This document shows, in pieces, positions 1 through 5,173 of a stretch of 5,173 nucleotides of DNA. How positions within the stretch are numbered: position 1 is the first letter of the stretch; each line of letters opens with the position of its first letter. A program made the translations under genes and the position numbers. The notes beneath the pieces are model-generated. The model saw only the letters and a program-made list of their open reading frames with translations. It did no database searches and was not told the DNA's origin. Origin of the DNA: Thermodesulfatator sp. (GTDB taxonomy: Bacteria > Desulfobacterota > Thermodesulfobacteria > Thermodesulfobacteriales > Thermodesulfobacteriaceae); the NCBI GenBank assembly GCA_027036915.1, contig JALWCD010000096.1, positions 1 to 5,173 on the forward strand, given 5' to 3'.

Positions 1-1
1 G

Positions 2-1903
2 GCCGAGGAGACCTGGATAGAATTTTGTTCCCCGCGGGAAGGAGAGGTCGTGGTGGCCCGGCGGCCGGAGATCCGTTTTCGTTTCCTGATCCCGGTGGAT
101 TTTTCCTCGCTGAATGTCATCCTGGATCAGACCGACATCACCGGGGTTCTCGAACGCAAGGGTTTGGAAGTTAGCTATCGACCTTTCAATGTTCTACCCC
201 CGGGGGACCATACTCTTATGGTGAGTGCGCTCGGGCCTTCCGGAGAGATATTCCAGACCGAATTACACTTCGTTATCCGGCACACCCGTCTCTTTCAGGA
301 AGCCGTGATTCATAATGAACTCTCCGCCTACTATCAGCAAACCCTCAAAAAACCCGACAGCCCTCCGGACATCCCGGATCGCAAGACCGAGGCCGATCTT
401 TCCTCCGAGGCCCGGCTGGGTAATCCCTCCTGGAACCTGGGTCTGCGCACCCATCTGAGGTTTCTGGATCAGAGCACTCCCCTTTCGTCCGGGATTTACG
501 GAGGATCTTCCGGCTTCGGAGCTTCGCCAGGAGGAGCTTCTCCCTTGCGGAAGGGGCTTGATCTTACGAGCTGGCTCCTCACCGGAGAGTATCGAGGAGA
601 GGGCTTCCGGTTTCAGGGGGATCTCGGGGATGTGGTGATCAACGAAACCCCCAACACCATCAACTCTCTCGCCCGTCGGGGGGGATACTTCCGCCTGGAG
701 GCCGGTTCCTATGTCCTGCGGTTTTTCAGCGTTAAGGGAGACCAGGTTTACGGTCTCAAGGGCGGAACCGGCCTCAGCCTGGATTCCGACCGACACATCG
801 TGGGGATGGTGGGTGAGGGCCGCTGGTTCGGGGAGAAACTGGGGCTCAAGGTCCTTTATGCCGAGGGAGAGGAATCCGCAAGTTACTTCGGCATGGCCTC
901 CTCCGGGGGCAGCACCCGCGGTGATGTTCTGGCCCTGGTGATGGAGGGTCGTTTTTCGGAAAGACTTTTCGCCGAGGCGGAGCTTGACTTTTCCCGCTAC
1001 GACCCGGACACCTCGGATGAGTTCGGAAGGGAATCCTCCTCGGCCTGGCGGATAAGGCTGGGAGGGACGAGCGGAAGCTACCGTTACGAGGCCCTCTATG
1101 AGTACTTCGGGCGGGACTACGATGTGGTGGGGCAATCGCCCCTTAAGGATCGCGAGGGTTTTGCCTTAAGCGGAGGGCTTTTCCGGGGAGTCCATTCCCT
1201 GGATCTGCGTTTCTCGCGCTATCACGACAATGTGGAGGGAGACTCCCTCTTTCCCCGAACCTATGACACCCAGCTGGGGGTGAACTATACCTGTACCCGT
1301 TTCAGCCGCGCTCCCATTACTCTTTTCTATCAGAAAAGCATCCAGGACAGCCGGCATGAGCCCGAAGGGGCCTTTCCGGTAAAGACCCACACCGATACCT
1401 TCGGAGCCCAACTGGGGCTCATGCTGGGGGCCTTAAGCCTCAACCTATCGGGTAATTACGCCTTCATGAACGACCGCACCCCCCAGGACTACGATACCGC
1501 CACCCTTACCCTTTCCTTCATGCCCCTCTACAACGGAGAAACCCTTTCTCTTAGCACCGGTTTGGCCTACAACGAATCCCGCACCCTTTCCACCGGAGGT
1601 AAGACCTGGACCTGGACCTACACCTTAGACCTCCGGAAAAGCCTTCTTTCCGGAAAGGCCTCCTTTGACCTCGGGGGGACCTACAATGTGATGAAAGATA
1701 GTGAAGGATATACCGATCAGCGCAACCTCGATCTTCGTTTTAACCTGGGATACAACCTGGAACCCCTGATCCGCGGCTCCCTCAAATCCTCGGTTCAGCT
1801 CCGGGGCGAATATCGCCGTATGGTGGATCGGGTCTACGATCATTCCGACGAGGAGTACGGGATCTATTTCCTGCTTAATATTTACTGGAGTTTTTCCATC
1901 TAA
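2..1903 (+). CDS. Ig-like domain plus outer-membrane beta-barrel protein (5' partial)
   Basis: The reading frame is open from base 2 to the TAA at 1901-1903 with no upstream stop, so the true start and any signal peptide lie left of the window; 633 residues are visible. The first ~95 visible residues look like a bacterial Ig-like module: a Pro-x-x-Gly turn, the strand RRPEIRFRF, LDQTDIT, then LPPGDHTLMVSALGPSGE, the usual 'P-x-G-x-H' ending. A linker rich in Pro, charged residues and then Gly/Ser follows (to about base 545). The rest, roughly 420 residues, is a succession of alternating polar/hydrophobic strands with aromatic girdles, short turns and Asp/Gly/Ser-rich loops (for example TWTWTYTLDL and YGIYFLLNIYWSFSI at the C-terminus), typical of an outer-membrane beta-barrel. 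The last residue is Ile, not the common Phe. The next gene begins 10 bases downstream, so they are likely cotranscribed. Barrel fold is a confident inference; transported substrate or partner is unknown. It could be a porin-like channel, a surface anchor or a secretion pore. Confidence 0.85.
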   Translation, partial: AEETWIEFCSPREGEVVVARRPEIRFRFLIPVDFSSLNVILDQTDITGVLERKGLEVSYRPFNVLPPGDHTLMVSALGPSGEIFQTELHFVIRHTRLFQEAVIHNELSAYYQQTLKKPDSPPDIPDRKTEADLSSEARLGNPSWNLGLRTHLRFLDQSTPLSSGIYGGSSGFGASPGGASPLRKGLDLTSWLLTGEYRGEGFRFQGDLGDVVINETPNTINSLARRGGYFRLEAGSYVLRFFSVKGDQVYGLKGGTGLSLDSDRHIVGMVGEGRWFGEKLGLKVLYAEGEESASYFGMASSGGSTRGDVLALVMEGRFSERLFAEAELDFSRYDPDTSDEFGRESSSAWRIRLGGTSGSYRYEALYEYFGRDYDVVGQSPLKDREGFALSGGLFRGVHSLDLRFSRYHDNVEGDSLFPRTYDTQLGVNYTCTRFSRAPITLFYQKSIQDSRHEPEGAFPVKTHTDTFGAQLGLMLGALSLNLSGNYAFMNDRTPQDYDTATLTLSFMPLYNGETLSLSTGLAYNESRTLSTGGKTWTWTYTLDLRKSLLSGKASFDLGGTYNVMKDSEGYTDQRNLDLRFNLGYNLEPLIRGSLKSSVQLRGEYRRMVDRVYDHSDEEYGIYFLLNIYWSFSI

Positions 1904-1910
1904 GGGGGAG
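1904..1910 (+). promoter_or_regulatory. Ribosome binding site of the subtilase gene
   Basis: GGGGGAG directly follows the TAA of the barrel gene and ends 3 bases before the ATG at 1914. It is purine-rich but closely spaced. It supports the start at 1914 over the next in-frame ATG at 1935, and the 1914 start also keeps the positively charged beginning (MRR) of the signal peptide. Confidence 0.65.
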
Positions 1911-1913
1911 ATC

Positions 1914-4328
1914 ATGAGAAGAATAGGGTTTTTTATGATCATTCTTTTCGGAATACTTTCCGGAGTGGCCCGGGCCATTACGGTTACCGCAAGCCCGACC
2001 ACGGCCAATGTGGGAGACACGATAAACGTTACCGCTACGGCCACTTTTCTTACCACGCCTTCGTGTACCCTGAGAATAAACTTCGGGGACGGCTCGGGCT
2101 GGAGCACGCTCGGAAACTGTGTGGTCAGCCCCTGTACCCTTTACACCTCCCATACCTATTCGTCACCCGGAACCTTTACCATAACCGTGGAATCCGATCC
2201 GCTTTTCTGCGCCACTCCTCCCAATCCCCCCGATCCGGCCACCACCACGGTGAATATACTTCTTACCGTAACCGGCACGGTGAGCCCCTCGGCGGTGAGG
2301 ATCCCGCGCGGGGAGACCTCCGTGCGCACCCTGACCTATACCTTCCGGGCCTCTGCTCCCACCACCCTGACCCTTACCTCTTCTCAGGGGGTCTTTAAGG
2401 CCGGAGTCACGGTTCTCGGCCGGGTCTCGCGGCCGCTTTCGGTGACCATCACCGGCCGCACCGGCACCGCCACCGAAACCCTTACCATTCCCGTGGCCGT
2501 TTTGCGCCGGGCCCTTGACCGGGGCATCACCACTTTCACTTACGAGAGGACCTTTACCGGGGGTCCCTCCCCGGTTACCACTACCCTCAACCTCACCATC
2601 ACCACCGAGGCCCTGGCGGGCTTCCGCATCAAGCGGCTTGAGCTTTACTTCCCCAACGGTCGGGGAGAGATCACCGTCCCGCGACACCACCGCGGTCTTC
2701 GGGCCTACGCCCGGGTGCGATACACCGGTTCCGGGCTTTTCCGGGCCTACTGGGAGGTTGACGGACGACTCCTTTCCTACGTACAGCGGGAGCTGGTCTA
2801 TGCCGGGGAGGTAGTTTTTGAGACTCCGAAACTCCCTCCGCTTCCCACCTTCGACCCTGGAACCCATGTGGTGCGCTTCGTGATCGAGAATCCCCGGCCG
2901 GACTTCGAGCTTCCCTCCATCGTTTACTTCGTGACCGCACGCGAAGAAGCCCGGATCTTTCCCCTGGACCTGGTTTCTCCGGAAAACGGAACTGTACTAG
3001 ACTACGCAGAGAACGAATTTCGCTGGAAGGCCAGGGAGGGTCTCGTCCGTTATCTGATCGAGTTCTACGAGGATACGGAACAAAATCCCGTCTTTTCCGC
3101 TTATACCCGTAAGTCCTCTTACCACCTGTCCCGCTTCGTACTCAAACACTTTTTCACTCCCGGAAAGCGTTATTACTGGCGGGTGCACGGTTTTGATGCC
3201 GAGGGGCAGATGGTGGCCGAAAGCCCGATCTGGAGCTTCGATTTCCGGGAAGAAAGAGTTTATCTCCCGCAACAGGTGCTGGTGGTCTTCCGGAAAAAGG
3301 ACCTTTCCGAAGAGCGTTTGAAGGATCTGCGCCGGAAATACAACCTGAAGGAGCTTTTCAATTTTTCTCTTCGGAGTCTGGGGGTCAAGGTGTATCTATT
3401 TCGCACCACGGTCCCTTACCGGGAGATACCGGAACTTTCCCGTCGCCTTTCCCGCGAGGCCGGGGTCTTTCTTTCCCAGCCCAACTTCATCTTTTACACC
3501 TTTTCCGAACCGCTCTTTAGGCACCAGGTGGCCCTGCGAATGTTTCACCCCGAACGGCTGCATCGTTTTCTCACCGGCCGCGGCGTAAGGGTGGCGGTGG
3601 TGGATACCGGCGTGGACTTCCGACATCGGGATCTTGAGGACCGGGTCGTCCTTCATCTTAACTTCGTGCCCCGGGAGAGGTACCGGGCCGAGGTGCACGG
3701 AACCGCGGTGGCCGGGATCATCGCAGCCTCGGAAAACGGCTTCGGTATCGTGGGGCTGGCTCCGGAGGCCGGGATCCTGGCCTTAAGGGCCTGCCGGGAG
3801 CTTCCGGGGGCCTTTCCGCGGGGAGAGTGCTACAGCACCAGCCTGGCCAGGGCTCTTGATCGGGCTCTCACCGAAAAGGCGCAGGTGATCAACCTCAGTC
3901 TGGGAAGAAAGGGGGCCGATCCTCTTCTCGCTCGCCTGCTCAATCGGGCCCGAAGCCTTGGTGTTCTGGTGGTGGCTCCGGTGGGCTACGGGAAAAGGCC
4001 CGCCTTTCCGGCCTCTCATCCCGGCGTGATCGCCGTGGGAAGCCTTGAGGCACGTGGGACCTCACGTGTTTCCGGGGAGGCGGCGGACCTCCTTGCTCCG
4101 GCGAAAAAGATTCTCACCACCGTTCCCGGTGACCGGCACAACTTCCTCTCCGGGACCTCCTTCTCCGCGGCCTTTGTAAGCGGGCTTCTCGCTTTGGCCA
4201 GGGAGGGATACGGAGATCACATTCCTGAGAAGCTTCTTCCCGGAAAGGGAAAGGCCCTTCCCGCCCCGGAGTGGACGGAAAACCTCTTTGCCGGTCTTTT
4301 GAACCAAAAAGCCACGGCGCGGCACTAA
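1914..4328 (+). CDS. Secreted PKD/Fn3-like multidomain subtilase (S8 family), oxyanion Asn replaced by Tyr
   Basis: This complete 804-residue protein begins with a signal peptide (residues 1-21, ending GVARA). Residues 22-119 resemble a PKD domain, with FGDG at 57-60, SHTY at 79-82 and cysteines 51, 69, 74 and 99 that could form two disulfides. Residues ~120-345 are beta-rich and not recognised. Residues ~348-443 look fibronectin-like (LVSPENGTVL, FRWK, YYWRV). Residues ~453-530 match the usual subtilase propeptide pattern (QQVLVVFRKK, then QPNFIFYTF). Residues ~541-770 form the S8 domain: Asp564 in VAVVDTGVD, His595 in HGTAVAGIIAA, Ser749 in SGTSFSAAFVSG. Spacings Asp-His 31 and His-Ser 154 are close to subtilisin's 32 and 157. 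The block normally reading AAGN is APVGY, placing Tyr692 at the oxyanion-hole Asn. The Pro four residues after the catalytic Ser is Ala753. Known family members cleave proteins; whether this one does is open. It is likely periplasmic or surface-exposed and cotranscribed with the barrel gene. Confidence 0.9.
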   Translation: MRRIGFFMIILFGILSGVARAITVTASPTTANVGDTINVTATATFLTTPSCTLRINFGDGSGWSTLGNCVVSPCTLYTSHTYSSPGTFTITVESDPLFCATPPNPPDPATTTVNILLTVTGTVSPSAVRIPRGETSVRTLTYTFRASAPTTLTLTSSQGVFKAGVTVLGRVSRPLSVTITGRTGTATETLTIPVAVLRRALDRGITTFTYERTFTGGPSPVTTTLNLTITTEALAGFRIKRLELYFPNGRGEITVPRHHRGLRAYARVRYTGSGLFRAYWEVDGRLLSYVQRELVYAGEVVFETPKLPPLPTFDPGTHVVRFVIENPRPDFELPSIVYFVTAREEARIFPLDLVSPENGTVLDYAENEFRWKAREGLVRYLIEFYEDTEQNPVFSAYTRKSSYHLSRFVLKHFFTPGKRYYWRVHGFDAEGQMVAESPIWSFDFREERVYLPQQVLVVFRKKDLSEERLKDLRRKYNLKELFNFSLRSLGVKVYLFRTTVPYREIPELSRRLSREAGVFLSQPNFIFYTFSEPLFRHQVALRMFHPERLHRFLTGRGVRVAVVDTGVDFRHRDLEDRVVLHLNFVPRERYRAEVHGTAVAGIIAASENGFGIVGLAPEAGILALRACRELPGAFPRGECYSTSLARALDRALTEKAQVINLSLGRKGADPLLARLLNRARSLGVLVVAPVGYGKRPAFPASHPGVIAVGSLEARGTSRVSGEAADLLAPAKKILTTVPGDRHNFLSGTSFSAAFVSGLLALAREGYGDHIPEKLLPGKGKALPAPEWTENLFAGLLNQKATARH

Positions 4329-4335
4329 GAGAACG

Positions 4336-4342
4336 AAAGGAG
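4336..4342 (+). promoter_or_regulatory. Ribosome binding site deciding the start of the repeat protein
   Basis: AAAGGAG stands 6 bases before the ATG at 4349, an ideal Shine-Dalgarno arrangement. It argues for the 4349 start and against the in-frame ATG at 4271, which lies inside the subtilase gene, lacks a comparable site, and would bury the signal peptide behind 26 extra polar residues. Confidence 0.8.
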
Positions 4343-4348
4343 AACATT

Positions 4349-4762
4349 ATGAGGATGGCGGGGCTTACGATAATTTTCCTGCTTCTTAGCCTGGGCAGGG
4401 GGTGGTGCCTCAAACCTATCAAATCTTTCAAATCTTTCAAAGCTCCTCAAGGGATTTCACGGCCTTCTCCCCGGCGGATTATGCCCACCGGAGGCGTGGG
4501 CCGCCGCGAGGCCACGGGCGTAAACTTCAGGGCCATAGCCCCTACCGGGACCGGATATCGCGAAGCGACAGGAGTAAATTTTACGGCCATCTCTCCAACC
4601 GGAACCGGTTATCGGGAGGCCACAGGGGTAAATTTCACCGCCATCTCTCCCATGGGAACCGGTTATAGAGAGGCCACCGGAGTGGATTTTACGGCCGTAT
4701 CCCCTACGGGTACAGGTTATCGTGAGGCTACCGGTGTGGATTTCACCGCCGTGGCTCCGTAA
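4349..4762 (+). CDS. Small secreted tandem-repeat protein, function unknown
   Basis: The gene encodes 137 residues, starting 20 bases after the subtilase stop with a strong ribosome binding site. Residues 1-20 form a signal peptide (MRM, hydrophobic GLTIIFLLLSL, then GRGWC). The Cys is preceded by Trp, so a lipobox is unlikely. Residues 21-45 are basic (KPIKSFKSFK, then RPSPRR). From residue 46 the protein is five tandem units: one of 19 residues and four of 18, with consensus PTGTGYREATGVNFTAIS, followed by a final Pro before the stop. Each unit combines a Gly/Thr/Pro turn with a short alternating stretch (GVNFTAIS) that could be a beta strand, so a repetitive beta structure or fibre is conceivable. 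I do not recognise the family. Its place next to a subtilase suggests a substrate, partner or co-displayed surface protein, but this is inference. The gene's existence is well supported because the repeats are conserved at protein level despite many synonymous changes. Confidence 0.85.
   Translation: MRMAGLTIIFLLLSLGRGWCLKPIKSFKSFKAPQGISRPSPRRIMPTGGVGRREATGVNFRAIAPTGTGYREATGVNFTAISPTGTGYREATGVNFTAISPMGTGYREATGVDFTAVSPTGTGYREATGVDFTAVAP
4421..4438 (+). repeat. Short direct repeat, two copies of 9 bp
   Basis: AAATCTTTC occurs twice in tandem inside the repeat-protein gene, and the next bases AAAG begin a third copy. It encodes KSFKSFK just after the signal peptide. The two copies are identical, unlike the diverged 54-bp units downstream, so it may be a recent slippage duplication. 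Confidence 0.7.
4484..4756 (+). repeat. Five in-frame tandem repeats (57 + 4 x 54 bp)
   Basis: The units are 4484-4540, 4541-4594, 4595-4648, 4649-4702 and 4703-4756, each one coding unit of the secreted repeat protein. Unit 1 has one extra residue and reads PTGGVGRREATG; units 2 and 3 are identical in protein. Units 1-3 carry VNF.AI and units 4-5 carry VDFTAV. Units 2 and 3 differ at nine nucleotide positions by my count, all of them synonymous. The repeats are therefore diverged in DNA and conserved in protein. Confidence 0.92.
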
Positions 4763-4774
4763 AAAGATCCGGAC

Positions 4775-4806
4775 TGATTTTGAAAACGGCATGATCCTGA
4801 AAAGGA
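4775..4806 (+). repeat. Imperfect direct repeat pair, possible operator
   Basis: TGATTTTGAAAACGG (4775-4789) and TGATCCTGAAAAGGA (4792-4806) match at 11 of 15 positions and are offset by 17 bases. The shared core is TGAT, two variable bases, then TGAAAA. Their location upstream of the last gene would suit a regulator binding site, but chance in an A-rich gap is a real alternative. Confidence 0.25.
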
Positions 4807-4824
4807 AGACGATAAAAAACTCTT

Positions 4825-4832
4825 GAGGGGAG
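4825..4832 (+). promoter_or_regulatory. Ribosome binding site of the last gene
   Basis: GAGGGGAG ends 6 bases before the ATG at 4839. It fixes the start of the gene that runs off the right edge, whose first codons also form a good signal peptide. Confidence 0.75.
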
Positions 4833-4838
4833 TGTATT

Positions 4839-5173
4839 ATGACGGCAAGGATATCCTCTTTTAAGGCGATCGCAATTCTTTTTATAGCTTTATTTCTTTT
4901 CTGCCTTTCTGACTCTGCGGAAGCGGGAAGATGTTCCCAACCCCCCAGATATGTAGGAATAGGATTGAATATGTCTCCGGTAAATTACAATCCTGCTACC
5001 GATTCCTACATTGTAATAGAAGGCACAATTTCTGGTTTAGATCCTTCTTATGTAAAGGCTTATCCTGATTTTTCAAATGTTCGCCTTGGAGCAACTGTTG
5101 GACCCGGAGGGATTACAATATGTCCACATGAAAAAGCCGTTGTTCCTCAAACGAAGCAACGAGGTTATTATTG
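4839..5173 (+). CDS. Exported protein of unknown function (3' partial)
   Basis: The frame is open from ATG 4839 to the window end with no stop, giving 111 visible residues. It opens with a classical signal peptide: MTARISSFK, a hydrophobic core AIAILFIALFLFCL, and a likely cleavage after SAEA (residue 29). The mature part starts GRCSQPPRYVGIGLNMSPVN and contains Cys32 and Cys95, YIVIEGTISGLDP, and a Gly/Pro-rich stretch near GATVGPGGITIC. The sequence looks like a beta-rich secreted domain; I do not recognise the family. Composition differs sharply from the preceding genes: about 41% GC by hand count, with frequent ATA, AGA, TTA and AAT codons. That hints at different ancestry or weaker expression. 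It sits 76 bases after the repeat-protein gene on the same strand and could belong to the same transcript or start its own. The gene call is fairly sure; function is unknown. Confidence 0.75.
   Translation, partial: MTARISSFKAIAILFIALFLFCLSDSAEAGRCSQPPRYVGIGLNMSPVNYNPATDSYIVIEGTISGLDPSYVKAYPDFSNVRLGATVGPGGITICPHEKAVVPQTKQRGYY

Larger units (their letters stand above)
4763..4838 (+). other. Intergenic leader upstream of the AT-rich gene
   Basis: This 76-base gap is the longest in the window. It is A-rich. TTGAAA at 4780-4785 resembles a -35 box, but no good -10 lies 16-18 bases further on. No GC-rich hairpin followed by a T-run is present, so there is no clear intrinsic terminator. It could hold a weak or regulated promoter, or the fourth gene may be read through from the genes upstream. 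Confidence 0.4.

Noticed and set aside
263..1135. 290-residue open frame on the minus strand
   Set aside because: It lies opposite the well-supported barrel gene; its translation is rich in Gly, Pro and Arg with no domain, as expected of a GC-rich antisense shadow.
1604..1620. ACCTGG tandem repeat in the barrel gene
   Set aside because: It is two hexamers encoding part of an alternating Thr/Trp beta strand (TWTWTY), explained by the barrel sequence.
50..1903. GTG at 50 as the true start of the barrel gene, with the purine run at 39-47 as its ribosome binding site
   Set aside because: The frame is open to base 2 and the upstream residues continue a normal Ig-like strand pattern. The protein would have no signal peptide from base 50, which is implausible for an outer-membrane protein, and the purine run is too close to the GTG.
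2163..2867. 234-residue open frame on the minus strand
   Set aside because: It is antisense to the subtilase gene, with low-complexity Gly/Arg composition and no recognisable motif.
4484..4756. CRISPR-like or satellite DNA array
   Set aside because: The units are directly adjacent without spacers, in frame, and differ mainly at synonymous third positions. They are protein repeats.
4271..4762. Longer form of the repeat protein starting at ATG 4271
   Set aside because: It would overlap the subtilase gene, lacks a good ribosome binding site and puts 26 polar residues ahead of the signal peptide. The 4349 start has an ideal AAAGGAG.
4795..4806. Hairpin TCCT-GAAA-AGGA as a terminator
   Set aside because: The stem is only four base pairs and no T-run follows, so it is too weak for an intrinsic terminator.
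4780..4816. Sigma-70 promoter with TTGAAA and GATAAA
   Set aside because: The two boxes are 25 bases apart, far from the usual 16-18, and nothing at the right distance resembles TATAAT.

Overview
The window reads as a piece of a Gram-negative (diderm) bacterial genome that encodes only exported proteins. All genes lie on the + strand and the coding is dense. The first gene has the typical look of an outer-membrane beta-barrel, which implies a diderm. The first three genes are GC-rich (roughly 55-70% in lines counted by hand), with strong purine-rich ribosome binding sites and proteins rich in Arg, Glu and aromatic residues. This is compatible with a thermophilic member of the Thermodesulfobacteriota or a related lineage, but that assignment is an impression from style and not a sequence match.

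Layout: (1) 2-1903, the 3' part of a large gene open at the left edge, encoding an Ig-like module followed by an outer-membrane beta-barrel. (2) 1914-4328, a complete secreted multidomain protein. It has a signal peptide, a PKD-like domain with four cysteines, beta-rich modules, a fibronectin-like module, an internal subtilase propeptide and a C-terminal subtilisin-like (S8) domain. The Asp/His/Ser triad is present but Tyr sits where the oxyanion-hole Asn is expected. (3) 4349-4762, a small secreted protein made mostly of five tandem 18-19-residue repeats. (4) 4839 to the right edge, the start of another exported protein of unknown function, cut by the window end and much more AT-rich (about 41% GC by hand count).

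The gaps are 10, 20 and 76 bases, and each complete start has a good Shine-Dalgarno sequence. No convincing terminator was seen between the genes, so at least the first three probably form one transcript. My inference is that this is a cell-surface cassette in which an outer-membrane barrel, a subtilase-like protein and a repeat-built secreted protein act together outside the inner membrane. The partnership is suggested only by gene order. The strongest points for follow-up are the altered subtilase active site, its reversed domain order and the protein-level conserved repeat gene beside it.
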